Source: Syngnathus acus (lineage: Eukaryota > Chordata > Actinopteri > Syngnathiformes > Syngnathidae). From it: 64,000 nucleotides of DNA. The notes beneath the pieces were generated by a model. The model saw nothing but the letters and a program-made list of their open reading frames with translations, had not been told where the DNA came from and did not search any database. Positions 11,739 to 22,063 of this stretch are shown piece by piece. The stretch lies in assembly GCF_901709675.1 (NCBI RefSeq), contig NC_051090.1, positions 12,310,342-12,374,341 of the forward strand. The letters run 5' to 3'. Made by a program: the position numbers and the translations under genes. The stretch's first letter is position 1; every line of letters starts with the position of its first letter.

Positions 11739-13630
11739 TTAGTCAGGTCCCGTGGTGGAGACGGACCCGTGGGGGCCCTCGGCGGGCGGCACCACGCCAC
11801 CTCCCTTGGGTTCCTCCTGCCCTGGGGAGGCCCCCCTGGTGCTGAGCGAGGCAGTGGTGGTCTCTGGCGAGGCGCTCTGGGCGTCGTGTCCCGGATGGTT
11901 CTTGCGCAGGTGCTGGTTGAGGATGGCCTGGAAAGGGAAGCTCTTGGTGCACAGGCGGCATGTGAAGGGTTTGTTGCCGGTGTGTTTGCGGATGTGGTAC
12001 TCCAGCTGGTCCTTGCGCGTGTACTTCTTCCCACACAGGCGGCATACGAAGGGCGTGATGCCCATGTGAAGACGCATGTGGCGGTCCAGACTTCCCTTCT
12101 GGTTGAACGACTTGCAGCAGTAGATGCAGGTCAGTCGTGGGTTGTAGCGGAACCAGCGCTCTCCCACCGGGTCCCTGGCGTAATCCTCGTACGACCCTGC
12201 CGCCTCTTCGCCCTAGCCCCCAGACAAACGTGACGTCAGTCACAACCTCTCCAAAAAAAACGTTTTCGTTTTTTTAGTGGCAGTACGAATCAAGTGAAGC
12301 AACACCTGGATATTCTGGGTTCACTTCTCACCAATTCAGCTGAATGCCTGCGTAATCTTACGACTGCGTGAAAGTGCCAAATCCGCCTGTTTTGGTCCAT
12401 CTCAGGGGGTGTCCATCTTGCCAAATGAGTGCCCAGGGGCTCAGTTTGCTCTCAGTAACTGATGCCATCTTCAGCCGACAGCAAGTGGTGTAATGGCCGC
12501 CTCCTGAGATGCAGCTCCAAAAGGCAACGTTTCGACTTGTGCCGGGCGCATAGAACCGATTACTGTCTAGGAAACTTGACTTGCCCTTGAAGGCAGGCCA
12601 AGACCTTGTGTAAAAGATAAATAATGTCACCTTGTGGCAACTGTACCAAAATGTTGTGTGACGTAATGTGACCTGGGAGTTGCCGTGTCGCGGGTTTTGG
12701 CTTCTGCTCGGAGATTCGCTTTTGGCTCGTTGACGCTCAGCAGGGATGAGGACGCTGCCTGAGGGACTGTACACACACAGGCGCGCCTCAATGCAGGCGA
12801 ACGTGCGCCGCCGCGACCATCGCCAAGGTGTGCGTCACTCACCTGTCGGTGTCACAGAGGCTGCTGGAGGGCCGAGCCCCGCCCAAGGCCTCGGCACCAG
12901 CACCTCCCCCTTTGTCATTTGGGCCTGAGCCGTCCTGGCTGCGCCCCACCCCGATCCGCCGCTCCGTCCACTCCGTCTTGATGGAGAGTCCGCCGGCGGC
13001 ATCGTCGGCCTCGCCACCCGTCTCCACGTACCACTGGCCGGCCCTGTCAACGTGGAGCAGCGCTTGTCCGCGGCGTCGAGCCGACGGGCTGCGCTGAGCC
13101 GACGGGCTGCGCTGAGCCGACGGGCTGCACTGAGCCAACGGGCTCTGCAGCGCCTCCTCTTCCCGGGTGGGCGCCTCCAGGCTGCGAGCCAGCGGCGCTG
13201 ACACCTCCCGCTCGGCCAGCAGGCGATCCGGATCAGCCGGGCTGATCTTAAGGTGGATGCCCTCCAGGATGTGTGTGCAGCGATCAATGACTTCCTGCAT
13301 CTGCAGGAAGCTGGCGGCCGTCAGGTAGCTGATGATGTCACACAGCTGCAGGCGCAGGCGTCCCGTGTAGCAAAAGCCCAGAAGCTGCTCGAAGACAGAT
13401 GCGTTGCGGATCACTGTCAGCGACACGGTGCTCATCTGGCTCAGGGACATGTGATCCCGGAAGTAGGGCGAACTGGCAGCCAGGACCACCTTGTGGGCCC
13501 GGAAACTCTGGCCCTGAACATGGACCACAATGTCGCACAGCCGCCCTTGGACCCGTAGTTGGTTGAGGTGGGACAGCACTGAATTGCTGAAGTCCGGGAC
13601 GTCCAGCTGAATGCTGGCCGAGCGCTCCAT
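11739..13630 (-). CDS. zbtb37: BTB/POZ and C2H2 zinc-finger transcription factor ZBTB37
   Basis: Three coding exons on the minus strand: 13630-12843, 12766-12673 and 12212-11739, with consistent phases (2, 0) and about 451 residues; human ZBTB37 is about 500. Exon 1 gives an N-terminal BTB domain (residues ~20-130: FSNSVLSHLNQL, LCDIVVHVQGQSFRAHKVVL, CYTGRLRLQL) used for dimerisation and co-repressor contact, and later RAGQWYVETG, a ZBTB37 hallmark. Exon 2 carries SPSGSVLIPAERQRAKSESP. Exon 3 has RWFRYNPRL and three C2H2 fingers (CIYCCKSF, CRLCGKKY, CRLCTKSF), then ends in VSTTGPD. Presumed nuclear DNA-binding regulator. The donor of exon 2 reads GTCACA, weak. ZBTB34 is the next best match but lacks the linker motifs. 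Confidence 0.92.
13074..13145 (-). repeat. 18 bp coding minisatellite in zbtb37
   Basis: About four copies of an 18 bp unit (plus strand CCGACGGGCTGCGCTGAG) inside zbtb37 exon 1. They encode a repeated hexapeptide PSAQRS between the BTB domain and the linker. Units differ by single bases; array length may vary between individuals. Confidence 0.85.
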
Positions 13631-14570
13631 GGCGCCGCCTGCCCGGCCCTTGGTCCGGCCTACGTCTGGCCCCACCGCCTGCGGGAATTCTGCAAACAAC
13701 AGGACATGTAGACAACATGAGTCCTGTTTGTCAGCCCCCCCAACCAAAAAAAAGTTACGATTTGGGGGGTGCGTCACTCAACTTTGTTGTTCTCTCCATT
13801 TGACAACAGCGCGCAAACCACACGCAATATGCTTGGCACAATGAGCGGATAGCCTATCCGTTTTGGCCCGGTGAATTCAAGTAAGGCGCTTGTGGCGCTC
13901 CTCCGTGCTTTTGCTTTTCTCCTGGCTACTTAACATGCAGTCAGCGCAAGGTGCAAAAAGACCACCTAGTGCAGCTGGATCACGTCGGAACGTGTCAAAA
14001 TGTTATGTCCATCAAGTTGGAGGGAGGGCTACGCTCCGCGTGCACACGTGAAAGGAATCATATGTTCGGAGTCCGAAGTTCGGACGTACTTCTTTTGCAA
14101 GTCCAGAAAACAGCAGGAAGGGTAAGCGCGCCAAGTACTCACGATGTGGCGATTCCCGAGGGGAGTCTCCCACGCCCTCCACGGTGATGGTCAGCTGTTG
14201 CGTGACGTCACACAGGAGGGCTCCCTGTTAGATCCAGTGAGCGGGTGTTCCACAACCATCAGAACCTCCGCTCAGCTAACACATACTAGCGTCCGTCGGT
14301 GGGCTCGCCGGAACCTCGACGTGAATCCGCGGACGGACCGTGCATCACCAGGGTGGACCAACGCAGTTCGGCTCTGCTGTTCTATTCCCCTCGTGCTCCC
14401 GAGACAGACGCTGGCGTCGGCTTCAAGGCCTCCGATCCACTGCTGTCATTTGGGTTCGGCGTTCACGCTCGCTTCAGATGCTCCGGCCGCCAAGGCGGCT
14501 GGCTGGTCGTCATCCTGCTAGCGGACGCTGCACCGCCGAACGGAGGAAGAAGAGAAGAAAAGGCGCGTGC
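13631..14570 (-). promoter_or_regulatory. zbtb37 5' UTR exons and CpG-rich promoter region
   Basis: On the minus strand, TTTGCAG just before 13689 is the acceptor of the first coding exon, leaving 59 nt of 5' UTR. A plausible upstream non-coding exon ends at 14140 with donor GTGAGTA, and 14250-14650 is CpG-rich with no frame of interest. The transcription start is not determined. Confidence 0.45.
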
Positions 14571-14907
14571 TGGGAGATGAAGTTCGTGCCTCGGAAGGCG
14601 GCCGCCCTCCGGACGCCTCGCGCACTACAACACCCGGCGTGCATCTGGAGCACTGGCGAACTCCCCCTGCGCGCGAGACAAGACCTGGAAATGTGGAGTA
14701 GACTAGTACTAGTCCAAAATACGTTAAAATGTTTTAAAAAATGCGTGTGCGTGACGCGCGCGCGTGTGAGACAGACAGACAGAGAGAGATAGACAGAGAG
14801 AAACAGAGGTTGCTCTCAAGGTTTTTTCCAACACTGGTCTGGATCTTTGCAGTGTGAGGAGCCACGAAGGTCAGACAATTTGACAAAGTAGTTTTCTATT
14901 TGAGTTT

Positions 14908-14913
14908 TTTATT
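14908..14913 (-). terminator. candidate polyadenylation signal of the S1P receptor gene
   Basis: AATAAA on the minus strand, 455 nt past the receptor stop codon. It would give a short 3' UTR. No experimental support. Confidence 0.4.
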
Positions 14914-15368
14914 AAGTGCTAATGAGATTACGGAGACGATCAGTCAACACGTCCCCGGAGATGACAGCAGGTTACCATTGGAACGCTCCAATTACATAAT
15001 ATAAGGACTTGGAAAAGTTGAGTGACTTCAAGCGAAGCGTCAAACGCTTCAAGACACTGAGAAAACCACATTGACAAAATGAGTTGCGTAACAAGATGTG
15101 CCAAAAGGTGTGCAAGATGACGAATGGCTCACAAAGTTGAAAAACATTCTCAAAGTGTTGGAGTGACTTATCTAAAGGCGAAAAGTGGTTCTGCGGACTA
15201 ACGGGACAAACTCCCATGTGGTCGGAGGGAAGGCAGAGGTCAAATTGCTCAGGGAGGCGGAAAAGAGGTCAGACCGGGTCCAGGTGCCGGCAGGTTGGGA
15301 CCGGACGCGGAGGCCAAGGGCGGCCAAGCTTGGGCCAAGGCAGCCTTCCCCCAACGTACCCCGACCTT

Positions 15369-16391
15369 TCAGCTGGAGGACAGGGTGGGCTGGATCGGCG
15401 GTGGCACCTCCTCGCCGTCAGGGCGCGGGGAGTTCTCCGAGCGGCTGAGGCCGAACTCGGCAGCAGCGTGCAGGCGGGCTGATCCGCACAGCAGCGTCTG
15501 CAGAAAGGCGCGGCGCATCTCGTTGCTGGTCAGCGTGTAGATGAGCGGGTTGGTGGCCGAGTTGAGGACGGCCAGGGCCAGGAACCACTCGGCCTGGTAG
15601 AGGACGGCGCAGCCGTGCACGCGGCAAGCAGCATCCAGCAGCAGCAGCACAAAGAGTGGTGCCCAGCAGGCGATGAAGCAGCTCAGCACCACCACCACCG
15701 TCCGCAGCAGCGCCATGGAGCGTGAGGCCAGCCGGCGGCTGTGGCGCCTGCGCACCAGGGCGTAGATGCGGGCGTATAGCGCCACAATGGCCATCAGGAT
15801 GACGCTGAAGACACTGGTGCAGAAGAGGATGTAGGTCTTGTGATAGAGCGGCAGCACGGTGGAGCAGCACTCCAGCCGCCCGATGCAGTTCCAGCCCATC
15901 AGGGGCAGGCTGCCCAGCACGCCCGCCACCATCCACACGGCGCTGATGAGCGGGAAGACACGGCTGGCGCGCCCACCCCCGCCGTGAACTTTCATTTTCA
16001 CCATGGTGAGGTGGCGCTCCACGGCGATGGCCAGCAAGCTGAAGACGGACGCCGCCAGCGCCACAAACACGGAGCCCTCGCGCAGGAACCACTGGGTGGG
16101 CGTCAGCCGGTAGGTGTTGGCGCCCGACAGCAGGATGTTGGCGCCGTACACCATGCCTGCCAGGAGGTCCGACAGCGCCAGGTTGCCCAGGAAGTAGAAC
16201 ATGGGCTTGTGGAACTTCTTAGTCCTCCAGATGGTGGCCAGGACCAGTAGGTTCTCCAGGACAATCAGGCAGCACACCGCCAGAAAGACCGCCGAGTCGG
16301 CCTTCAGGCCCGAGGCACCGTCTCGCGGCCGGAGCTTGCCCGTGTAGTTGTAGTGCCTGGTGATCAGGCCAGATAGGACGGGGTCGGCCAT
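15369..16391 (-). CDS. s1pr5: sphingosine 1-phosphate receptor, S1PR5-like
   Basis: Intronless 340-residue class A GPCR, as is usual for S1P receptors. N terminus has HYNYTGKL with a glycosylation site at N15. Seven membrane segments follow: about 34-57, 66-90, 104-128, 147-167, 187-211, 228-252 and 267-288. WFLREGSVF (101-109) holds the Arg-Glu pair (R104, E105) that reads the S1P head group; glutamate here marks S1P rather than LPA receptors. ERH replaces DRY at 125-127, NPLIY is at 281-285, and an LLC cysteine near 302 may be palmitoylated. It acts at the plasma membrane through G proteins. N-terminal similarity ([18 protein letters not shown]) favours S1PR5; S1PR1 or S1PR3 is possible, and paralogue a or b is not resolved. 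Confidence 0.85.
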   Translation of the reverse strand: MADPVLSGLITRHYNYTGKLRPRDGASGLKADSAVFLAVCCLIVLENLLVLATIWRTKKFHKPMFYFLGNLALSDLLAGMVYGANILLSGANTYRLTPTQWFLREGSVFVALAASVFSLLAIAVERHLTMVKMKVHGGGGRASRVFPLISAVWMVAGVLGSLPLMGWNCIGRLECCSTVLPLYHKTYILFCTSVFSVILMAIVALYARIYALVRRRHSRRLASRSMALLRTVVVVLSCFIACWAPLFVLLLLDAACRVHGCAVLYQAEWFLALAVLNSATNPLIYTLTSNEMRRAFLQTLLCGSARLHAAAEFGLSRSENSPRPDGEEVPPPIQPTLSSS

Positions 16392-18345
16392 GGCACCCCT
16401 TTTCCCTCCTCCGCGCTACCTGCTCCCAAGCGATGCCGTCGTCTCGCCTTCACTGCGGCATGACCGGGTCCCGCCGCATCCTGATCGCTGGGGGGGTACA
16501 ACAAGAAGACGCCGGGCCGAACAGGATCTGACCGGTCGTGATCCACTTTCAAGCAAAGTCAAGACAAGTGGGAATCAAGAGATGTCAAAAAGCCAAAGGA
16601 GAGTGGACAAAAAGAGAGTGGACAAAAAGTTCCCACGAAAAAAGCAAAAAGTTCCCACCAGTCAGCCTTTAGCAGGGAGACTGAGGCGATGACCGGTGAA
16701 AGAGACGTGCCTTGTTGTTTTTCATCCAAACTGAAACTGACGTATGGTGCAAAAACTAGCGCAAGATGCGCAATGACGTCACGTCGAGCAAGCTTTCAAA
16801 GTGCGTAAAAGATGCAGTCTTCTTTTTCCCTTTTGCTTGACGCTCATGGAAAGAAAATGCGCAGCAGCCTCACCGCTCCACATGCAAGCGCGCGCGAGCT
16901 TGTGCCAGGAAGCAGCCGCGCGCACACACACGCTGAAGGAGGCGGGGGGCTTGGCCTCAATTGCATCAATCTTCATTGTCTTTTTCAGATGGTGCCTATT
17001 AACATGAAATTAAAGACTCAATTCAGTATTTGGCATGTATGATTGATGAAAATATGCTGAATAGCAAACCAATTGCCTCAAGATGTGATGAGAATACTTT
17101 TATAGGACATGTGTGCTATGCACAACTCCAAAAGGAGTTTACTCCAGGCTGTCACTTTGCCAATGTTGCCGCCCGACAGTCAGAGCGTATGCGAGGCTGG
17201 CATTTGGACACGTGAGTGAACCTGCACGCTCAGTTTGCTCCTGACAGAGTGAACATGCAGAAACGGTGGCGGTAGGGGTGCTGCCTTGTGTTCGGGGCTT
17301 TGTGGCCAACAAAAGCTGAGGCCACATAGCTGAGTGTCACCATGGTAACCAATGGAGAAGTACAGCAGAAAACCACAAGTTAGGTCATCAGGAATTAGGA
17401 CCTCACAAGTCCTGGTTGTGGTCCAGGGTTGCTCAGGTTCTGTTTCGGGATCTTTTGCGAACCCCCCCCCCCCCCCCCCCCAAAACAGAGATAATCTTTG
17501 TGTGTGCGCATGTAAGCGAATGCGTGTGGGTGGTGATTCATGTTGGTTGCCATGGCATTGCTGTCAATGTAGCAATGAGGGGACATGCTGAGCGCACTTG
17601 TGGGCAGGGCCACCTAGCAGGTAGGTCACATGGCAAGGTTGATTTGAGCCAGGCCGCAAGGAGTAGCTGCATGCTGGCAGCTTGAGTATTTTTGGTCTTG
17701 TTCCGCCGCACTCGACGTTGGACATCCAGTCTGGTCCGGCGCAGCTGAGGGGGAGGAGCCAAGGCTGCCTCCAAAGGGTCCTCTTAGCATTCAAGCATGC
17801 TCATTCAAATGCACAGTCCTTCGATGAGCCCCCTTAATGGACCCCCTTTGTCAGCTTTGTGTGGGGCCGCAAAGATGGAATGGAGGACGGGTTCGCTCTC
17901 TGTCCCATCTGGATGTCAGCCCTCCCCTCAACCCCCATCACTCAAGTGGGCAGCGCTCCCCGACCGGCACACGCAGACCAAAGCAACAAAGATTGGGTCA
18001 GCGTCGGGAAGAAGTTACATTTTACGATTCGGCTGCCACGGGTCATGTGATACAAAACCTGCCCAACCCCCAAAAAAGAATCCAAGAGACAAACATTGGC
18101 AGGAAAGTGACACAGAACTGGCCCAGCGCCAACAAAGCCAGTGGTTGGCCCCCAAAAGTTGGTACCTCGCTTCCGCTTCCATCAAACTGATGTCTTTGTC
18201 AAGTGGCACCTTCCGCAATAAGCGAAACAGCTCGTTTTGCTTGACTTATTTCATTTTGGAAGCTTTCGAAGAGACCGAAACTGGCCGAGAGTGTGAGAAA
18301 GTAAGACGGGGAAAGAGCAGAGGAAGCGAGGAAGAGCATGACAAA
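16392..18345. other. intergenic, no gene recognised
   Basis: Upstream of the S1P receptor; probably holds its 5' UTR and promoter. Contains a run of about 21 C at 17461-17481. Frames at 17797 and nearby show no domain and look random. Confidence 0.5.
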
Positions 18346-18386
18346 TAGAGGATATGCACTGACGTCACAGATCGGGGCAGCCATTA

Positions 18387-18788
18387 TTGTTTGGGTGGCA
18401 AAAAGCCTCGTCCGCTGCCACTAGACTCGTGAGGATCGCGGCCTGGGTGGGTGTCGTGAGTGATAATTTCGTCCAGTTGGACCAAGAAAGCCGCAAGAGA
18501 TACATTGAAAAGTTGAAAAGATATAACATTCGTGTTGATCCGCTGTGGAAACCAAGTAAGAATGCCACCAGCTCAAGCGTAGCAGGAGCTGGGACAGCAA
18601 GCGTTTGGTCCTCTGATAAGGCGACTTTTGCGCCAGTAACATATCCAGACATTTACAACTATTTGATAGATTGTTCAAGTCCATATACCAAGGAAGACCT
18701 CAGAGCCTACATGAGTTTGCAACGATATCGCGACCTGACAGCTGGTTATGTCCATTCCGTTGAGTCACAGCCAGTGGAGCAAAACTGA
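18387..18788 (+). pseudogene. truncated N-terminal part of transposon accessory protein, copy A
   Basis: Encodes LDQESRKRYIEKL, then [12 protein letters not shown] and YTKEDLRAYMSLQRY before a stop. The same pattern ([23 protein letters not shown]) occurs on the minus strand in copy B. From memory of the family, PDIYNYL...YTKE..KAYKS occurs at the N terminus of fish proteins with SWIM-type and YqaJ-type domains; those domains are missing here, so the assignment is tentative. Confidence 0.5.
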
Positions 18789-19160
18789 GAAGATGCCAGC
18801 CATGGCAGTACATAATATAATAATAATATATTATAATTGTAGATATGTGAACAATTTAATTATTAGAAACTAGCAATTGGACAAACATACTGTAATGAAG
18901 CTGTGTAATTATGCATTTCTTAGGTTATGGCCGAGTAGCAGCAAGAAAAAGGGAATATCCGAGCAATAATAATAAACTTTATTACAGGCTCTTGGCCCAC
19001 AGGGTAAAATACAAACATCACATATATTAAAATAAATAAAGAGTACATTTAAAATGTTATGAGAGGCACTCATGCCAGCGTCCTCTGATGGTGGATGTGT
19101 ACCTTATAGCACTACATCCAGTATACCTCACAGATGAATGTTGACGTCAATATAACAAAA

Positions 19161-19373
19161 TTACGTACTTCCCACAAAGTGATCTGAGCAGATGTAAGAA
19201 TGGATAGTTGGCTTCCAAACCTTGGAGCTGTTGCGGCCATGTTCCGCCCTACGAAGCGCCGCCACCCAGCTATCCTTTCTGGTCTGGTACGCAGGGAACC
19301 GATACAGCTTCTTGGTATCGCCTTTTTGGAAGCGATAGGCACATCCTATGGCACAACTCTTCACCATGGTCAA
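19161..19373 (-). pseudogene. THAP-domain exon, copy A
   Basis: Reads CAIGCAYRF, KKLYRFPAY, KDSWVAALRRA, WKPTIHSYICSDHFVG. The C2CH zinc ligands of a THAP DNA-binding domain (C, C, C, H) are all present. The exon ends at GTACGT, a good donor, at the same domain position as in copy B. No downstream transposase exons remain. Confidence 0.7.
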
Positions 19374-19740
19374 AGTTGCACCGTAACAACTCGGCCACGA
19401 TCTACCACCGATAAAATGCTAAAAAAAAAAATGCCCCAATACACGTATCTCTAAAGCTCAATTCAGCCTTGGCCCTATTAGCGTCCGCCGCTTTTTGCCA
19501 CCCAAACAAACCGTCAGCCTGTCTGTGACGTCACGTGCATATCCCCTATTAAGAGAGCGCGTGTGAGAAAGCGGCGGATGTAGCGCAGGAGAGAAAGAAA
19601 GCATGAGAGGAAGGGTAAACAGGAGGGACGGTAGGATGATAGGAGCTTAGTGTCATTTGGTTGACGTGCGGTGAGACAAGGCACTAGTCGTAAATGGGAG
19701 TCGCTGATGGTGTAGGGCTGCACTTGCCAGTCATGTGTGC

Positions 19741-22063
19741 TGACACCGTGATTTTGATTCTCGCAAGTGACGGTGTTGAATGTATGCGTTAGGGATGGGC
19801 GGATCGATACCAAAATATCGATCCAGGCTGCTCATTTTTGAGTATCGATCTCCCTAGCTAAAATATCGATACTTACAATTATTTAATTATATTTTTCCTC
19901 TTTTTTTTCTGCTCCAATTTGACGACTTGCACTCATGCTAGCACTACTTTTCCTTCCGCCTGCTGCACCGGCGTGTCCTGCTCTGCTCTGCTCCCGCCCC
20001 CTTTTCTCACAAGCCAAGCCCTCCTCCTCCGCCTCCCGTTCCAATCCAAACACAAACAAGCATGGCCACGGCGGCGGCCCAGTCCGAACGTAAGAGAAGT
20101 CTGGTTTGGAGGTATTATATTGTAGTTAATAACAACGAGGCAAGATGTGAAACATGTCACAAAACGATTAAATATTGTGGCAACACCACAAACTTAACAA
20201 AACATTTAAGTAAAATTCACCCCACGGTTCATGAAGAGCTGCAGTTGAAACGTGCCGCAGACACTAAGGCAGCGACGGAAAACCCTGCAGCCACACCGAG
20301 GCTAAGGTACCAAAGTACCTTAGAAGCAGCGTTTCAGAAAGGCAAGACATATCCAGGTATCAGGTGCTAACCAAAAATCGTAAGCATTTGTGGTTGATGT
20401 GCTATTTGAAGCAATAATTACTGCGCTTTAGTCAGTCATTTATAAATAAGGTTTTCCCCTTTTCAATTTGTGGTCGAACGCCATACGTTTTATTTGTAAC
20501 TCCACTTCCTATAAACAACACTAAAATATTACAATATTAAATGTAAGTATCCAGTGGCTTTACAAAATGATAGTTTTGCTGCTCATGACGATTAAGCCCT
20601 GCATCTCTGTTGGTACCATGTCTCTTTTTACAATATACTAAAAGACAAAACTTTTTCCCAACAACAGAGAGAGAGAGAAAAAAGTAAAGAATAGCTCCTT
20701 TTAATTAAAGTTATACTATTAATATGCATCTCCCATTAATGTTTTTCTAAAAAGGTTAATAATTCATGTACATGACGTAATACTTTTTTCTACAAAATTC
20801 AATAGATGACTCTCCAAGAGCAAGAAACATCACAGACCTGATTGCCAAGATGATTTGCCTGGACCTCCAGCCCATATCAATAGTGGAGGACAGGGGATTT
20901 AATGCCCTTATGAAGTACGTTGACCCAAGTTTTAAAATGCCTAGCCGCAAAAAGATTAAAGAAGAAACTATAACGCACATGTACACAGCCTGCTGCAATG
21001 AGGTGAAGAGAACTTTAGAAAATGCTGAGAGTGTGGTTTTAACAACAGATATGTGGACATCAAGAAGCACTCAGTCCTACTTGACAGTGACCTGTCACTT
21101 TGTGCACGACTGGCAGATGGTAGAATATGTCCTAGAAGCTAATTGCTTTACTGAACAGCACACTGCCGCTAACATTAGTTTAGCGCTGAAAAGAATTACA
21201 GATCATTGGGGCATTACTCAGAAAGTGGCAGCAGTCATCACAGACAATGGTGCCAATGTTGTGGCTGCAGTTCACCAGGCTGGTTGGACCCAGCGCTCGA
21301 ACACAGGGGCAGAATCAAAGTTCAGTGGTGTTGATTGCGATGATACGTCTCTGAAGATATCACCTAGGTAAGTAACACTTGGGAGATGGGGGCTGCTACT
21401 GCCTTTTAATCTTGTGTGTCCGTATCATTTGCAGTGAAACACCTGCTGTAGTATACAAATGTGCAGGTCAATAGTCACATGTAAGGCACAAAATATTGAT
21501 GCAGCATGCAACTGCATTTAAATTGGTTTTTTTGGCGGGAAATTACACTTCCGGTATCGATATCGGATCGATATCGGGTATTTTTGGGCAGGAAATACTT
21601 GGTATCGGATCGAATCCAAAATCATTGGTATCGCCCATCCCTAGTATGCGTGTGTGACGGAAAAAAAAAAGGCACTGGTCGTAAAGGCACCCTAGGTGTC
21701 GTGAAACGACAGCGCTTGACGGCAAACGCAAATCAAGCAGAGAGGATTTGTCAACACGTGAGAGAGAACGAAGACGACGAGGAAGAGTGGAGTGACGCCG
21801 GGGATAAAGGCCAAGTGTGGTGCGGTGCTTTTTGTGCCGGTCGTCTCTCCCGGGCGAAATGCTGTACCTGGTCGGGCTGGGCCTCGGGGACGCCACTGAC
21901 ATCACCGTGAAAGGGTTGCAGGTGGTGAGGAAATGCTCGCGCGTCTACTTGGAGGCTTACACGTCCATGTTGAGTGTGGGCAAGGAGGCTCTGGTCAGTT
22001 GCTTTTCTCACTCTCCACGCACCAACACACGAAGACATGCATAACGTTTACAGGGAGAAAGCG
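19741..22063 (+). repeat. tandem duplication unit 1 (dph5 promoter and exon 1), split by hAT
   Basis: GACACCGTGATTTTGATTCT at 19741 to GGGAGAAAGCG at about 22063, minus the 1854 bp hAT and its extra 8 bp, gives a ~460 bp unit repeated almost exactly at 22064-22531. Differences are single bases (for example CAAATCAAGC against CAAATAAAGC). Confidence 0.9.
19790..21643 (+). mobile_element. hAT (Ac-like) element with broken transposase
   Basis: Ends TAGGGATGGGC and GCCCATCCCTA with an 8 bp duplication GTATGCGT (19782-19789, 21644-21651). Plus-strand coding pieces: 20062-20370, with a BED finger (CETCHKTIKYCGNTTNLTKHLSKIHP), and 20850-21371, with the hAT core (VVLTTDMWTSRSTQSYLTVT, VAAVITDNGANVVAAV). 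The C-terminal dimerisation region is missing. It lies only in unit 1 of the dph5 exon-1 duplication, hence is younger than the duplication or was lost from unit 2. Confidence 0.9.

Larger units (their letters stand above)
18348..19546. mobile_element. THAP / second-gene DNA transposon, copy A (ISL2EU-like)
   Basis: Ends GAGGATATGCAC and GTGCATATCCCC, followed inward by TGACGTCACAG on both sides, with TA on each flank (18346-18347, 19547-19548). It holds a plus-strand exon fragment at 18387-18788 and a convergent THAP exon at 19373-19161. Copy B at 23929-25160 has the same plan reversed. A THAP transposase beside a second convergent gene, with a 2 bp duplication, resembles ISL2EU (IS4EU) elements; that family name is inference. 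Both genes are truncated, so it is non-autonomous. Confidence 0.65.

Noticed and set aside
15840-16250. Plus-strand 136-codon frame rich in H, Q and G
   Set aside because: Antisense shadow of the S1P receptor; composition reflects codon bias on the other strand.
17461-17481. Run of about 21 C as a possible G-quadruplex or regulatory site
   Set aside because: Simple homopolymer in intergenic DNA; no flanking signal.
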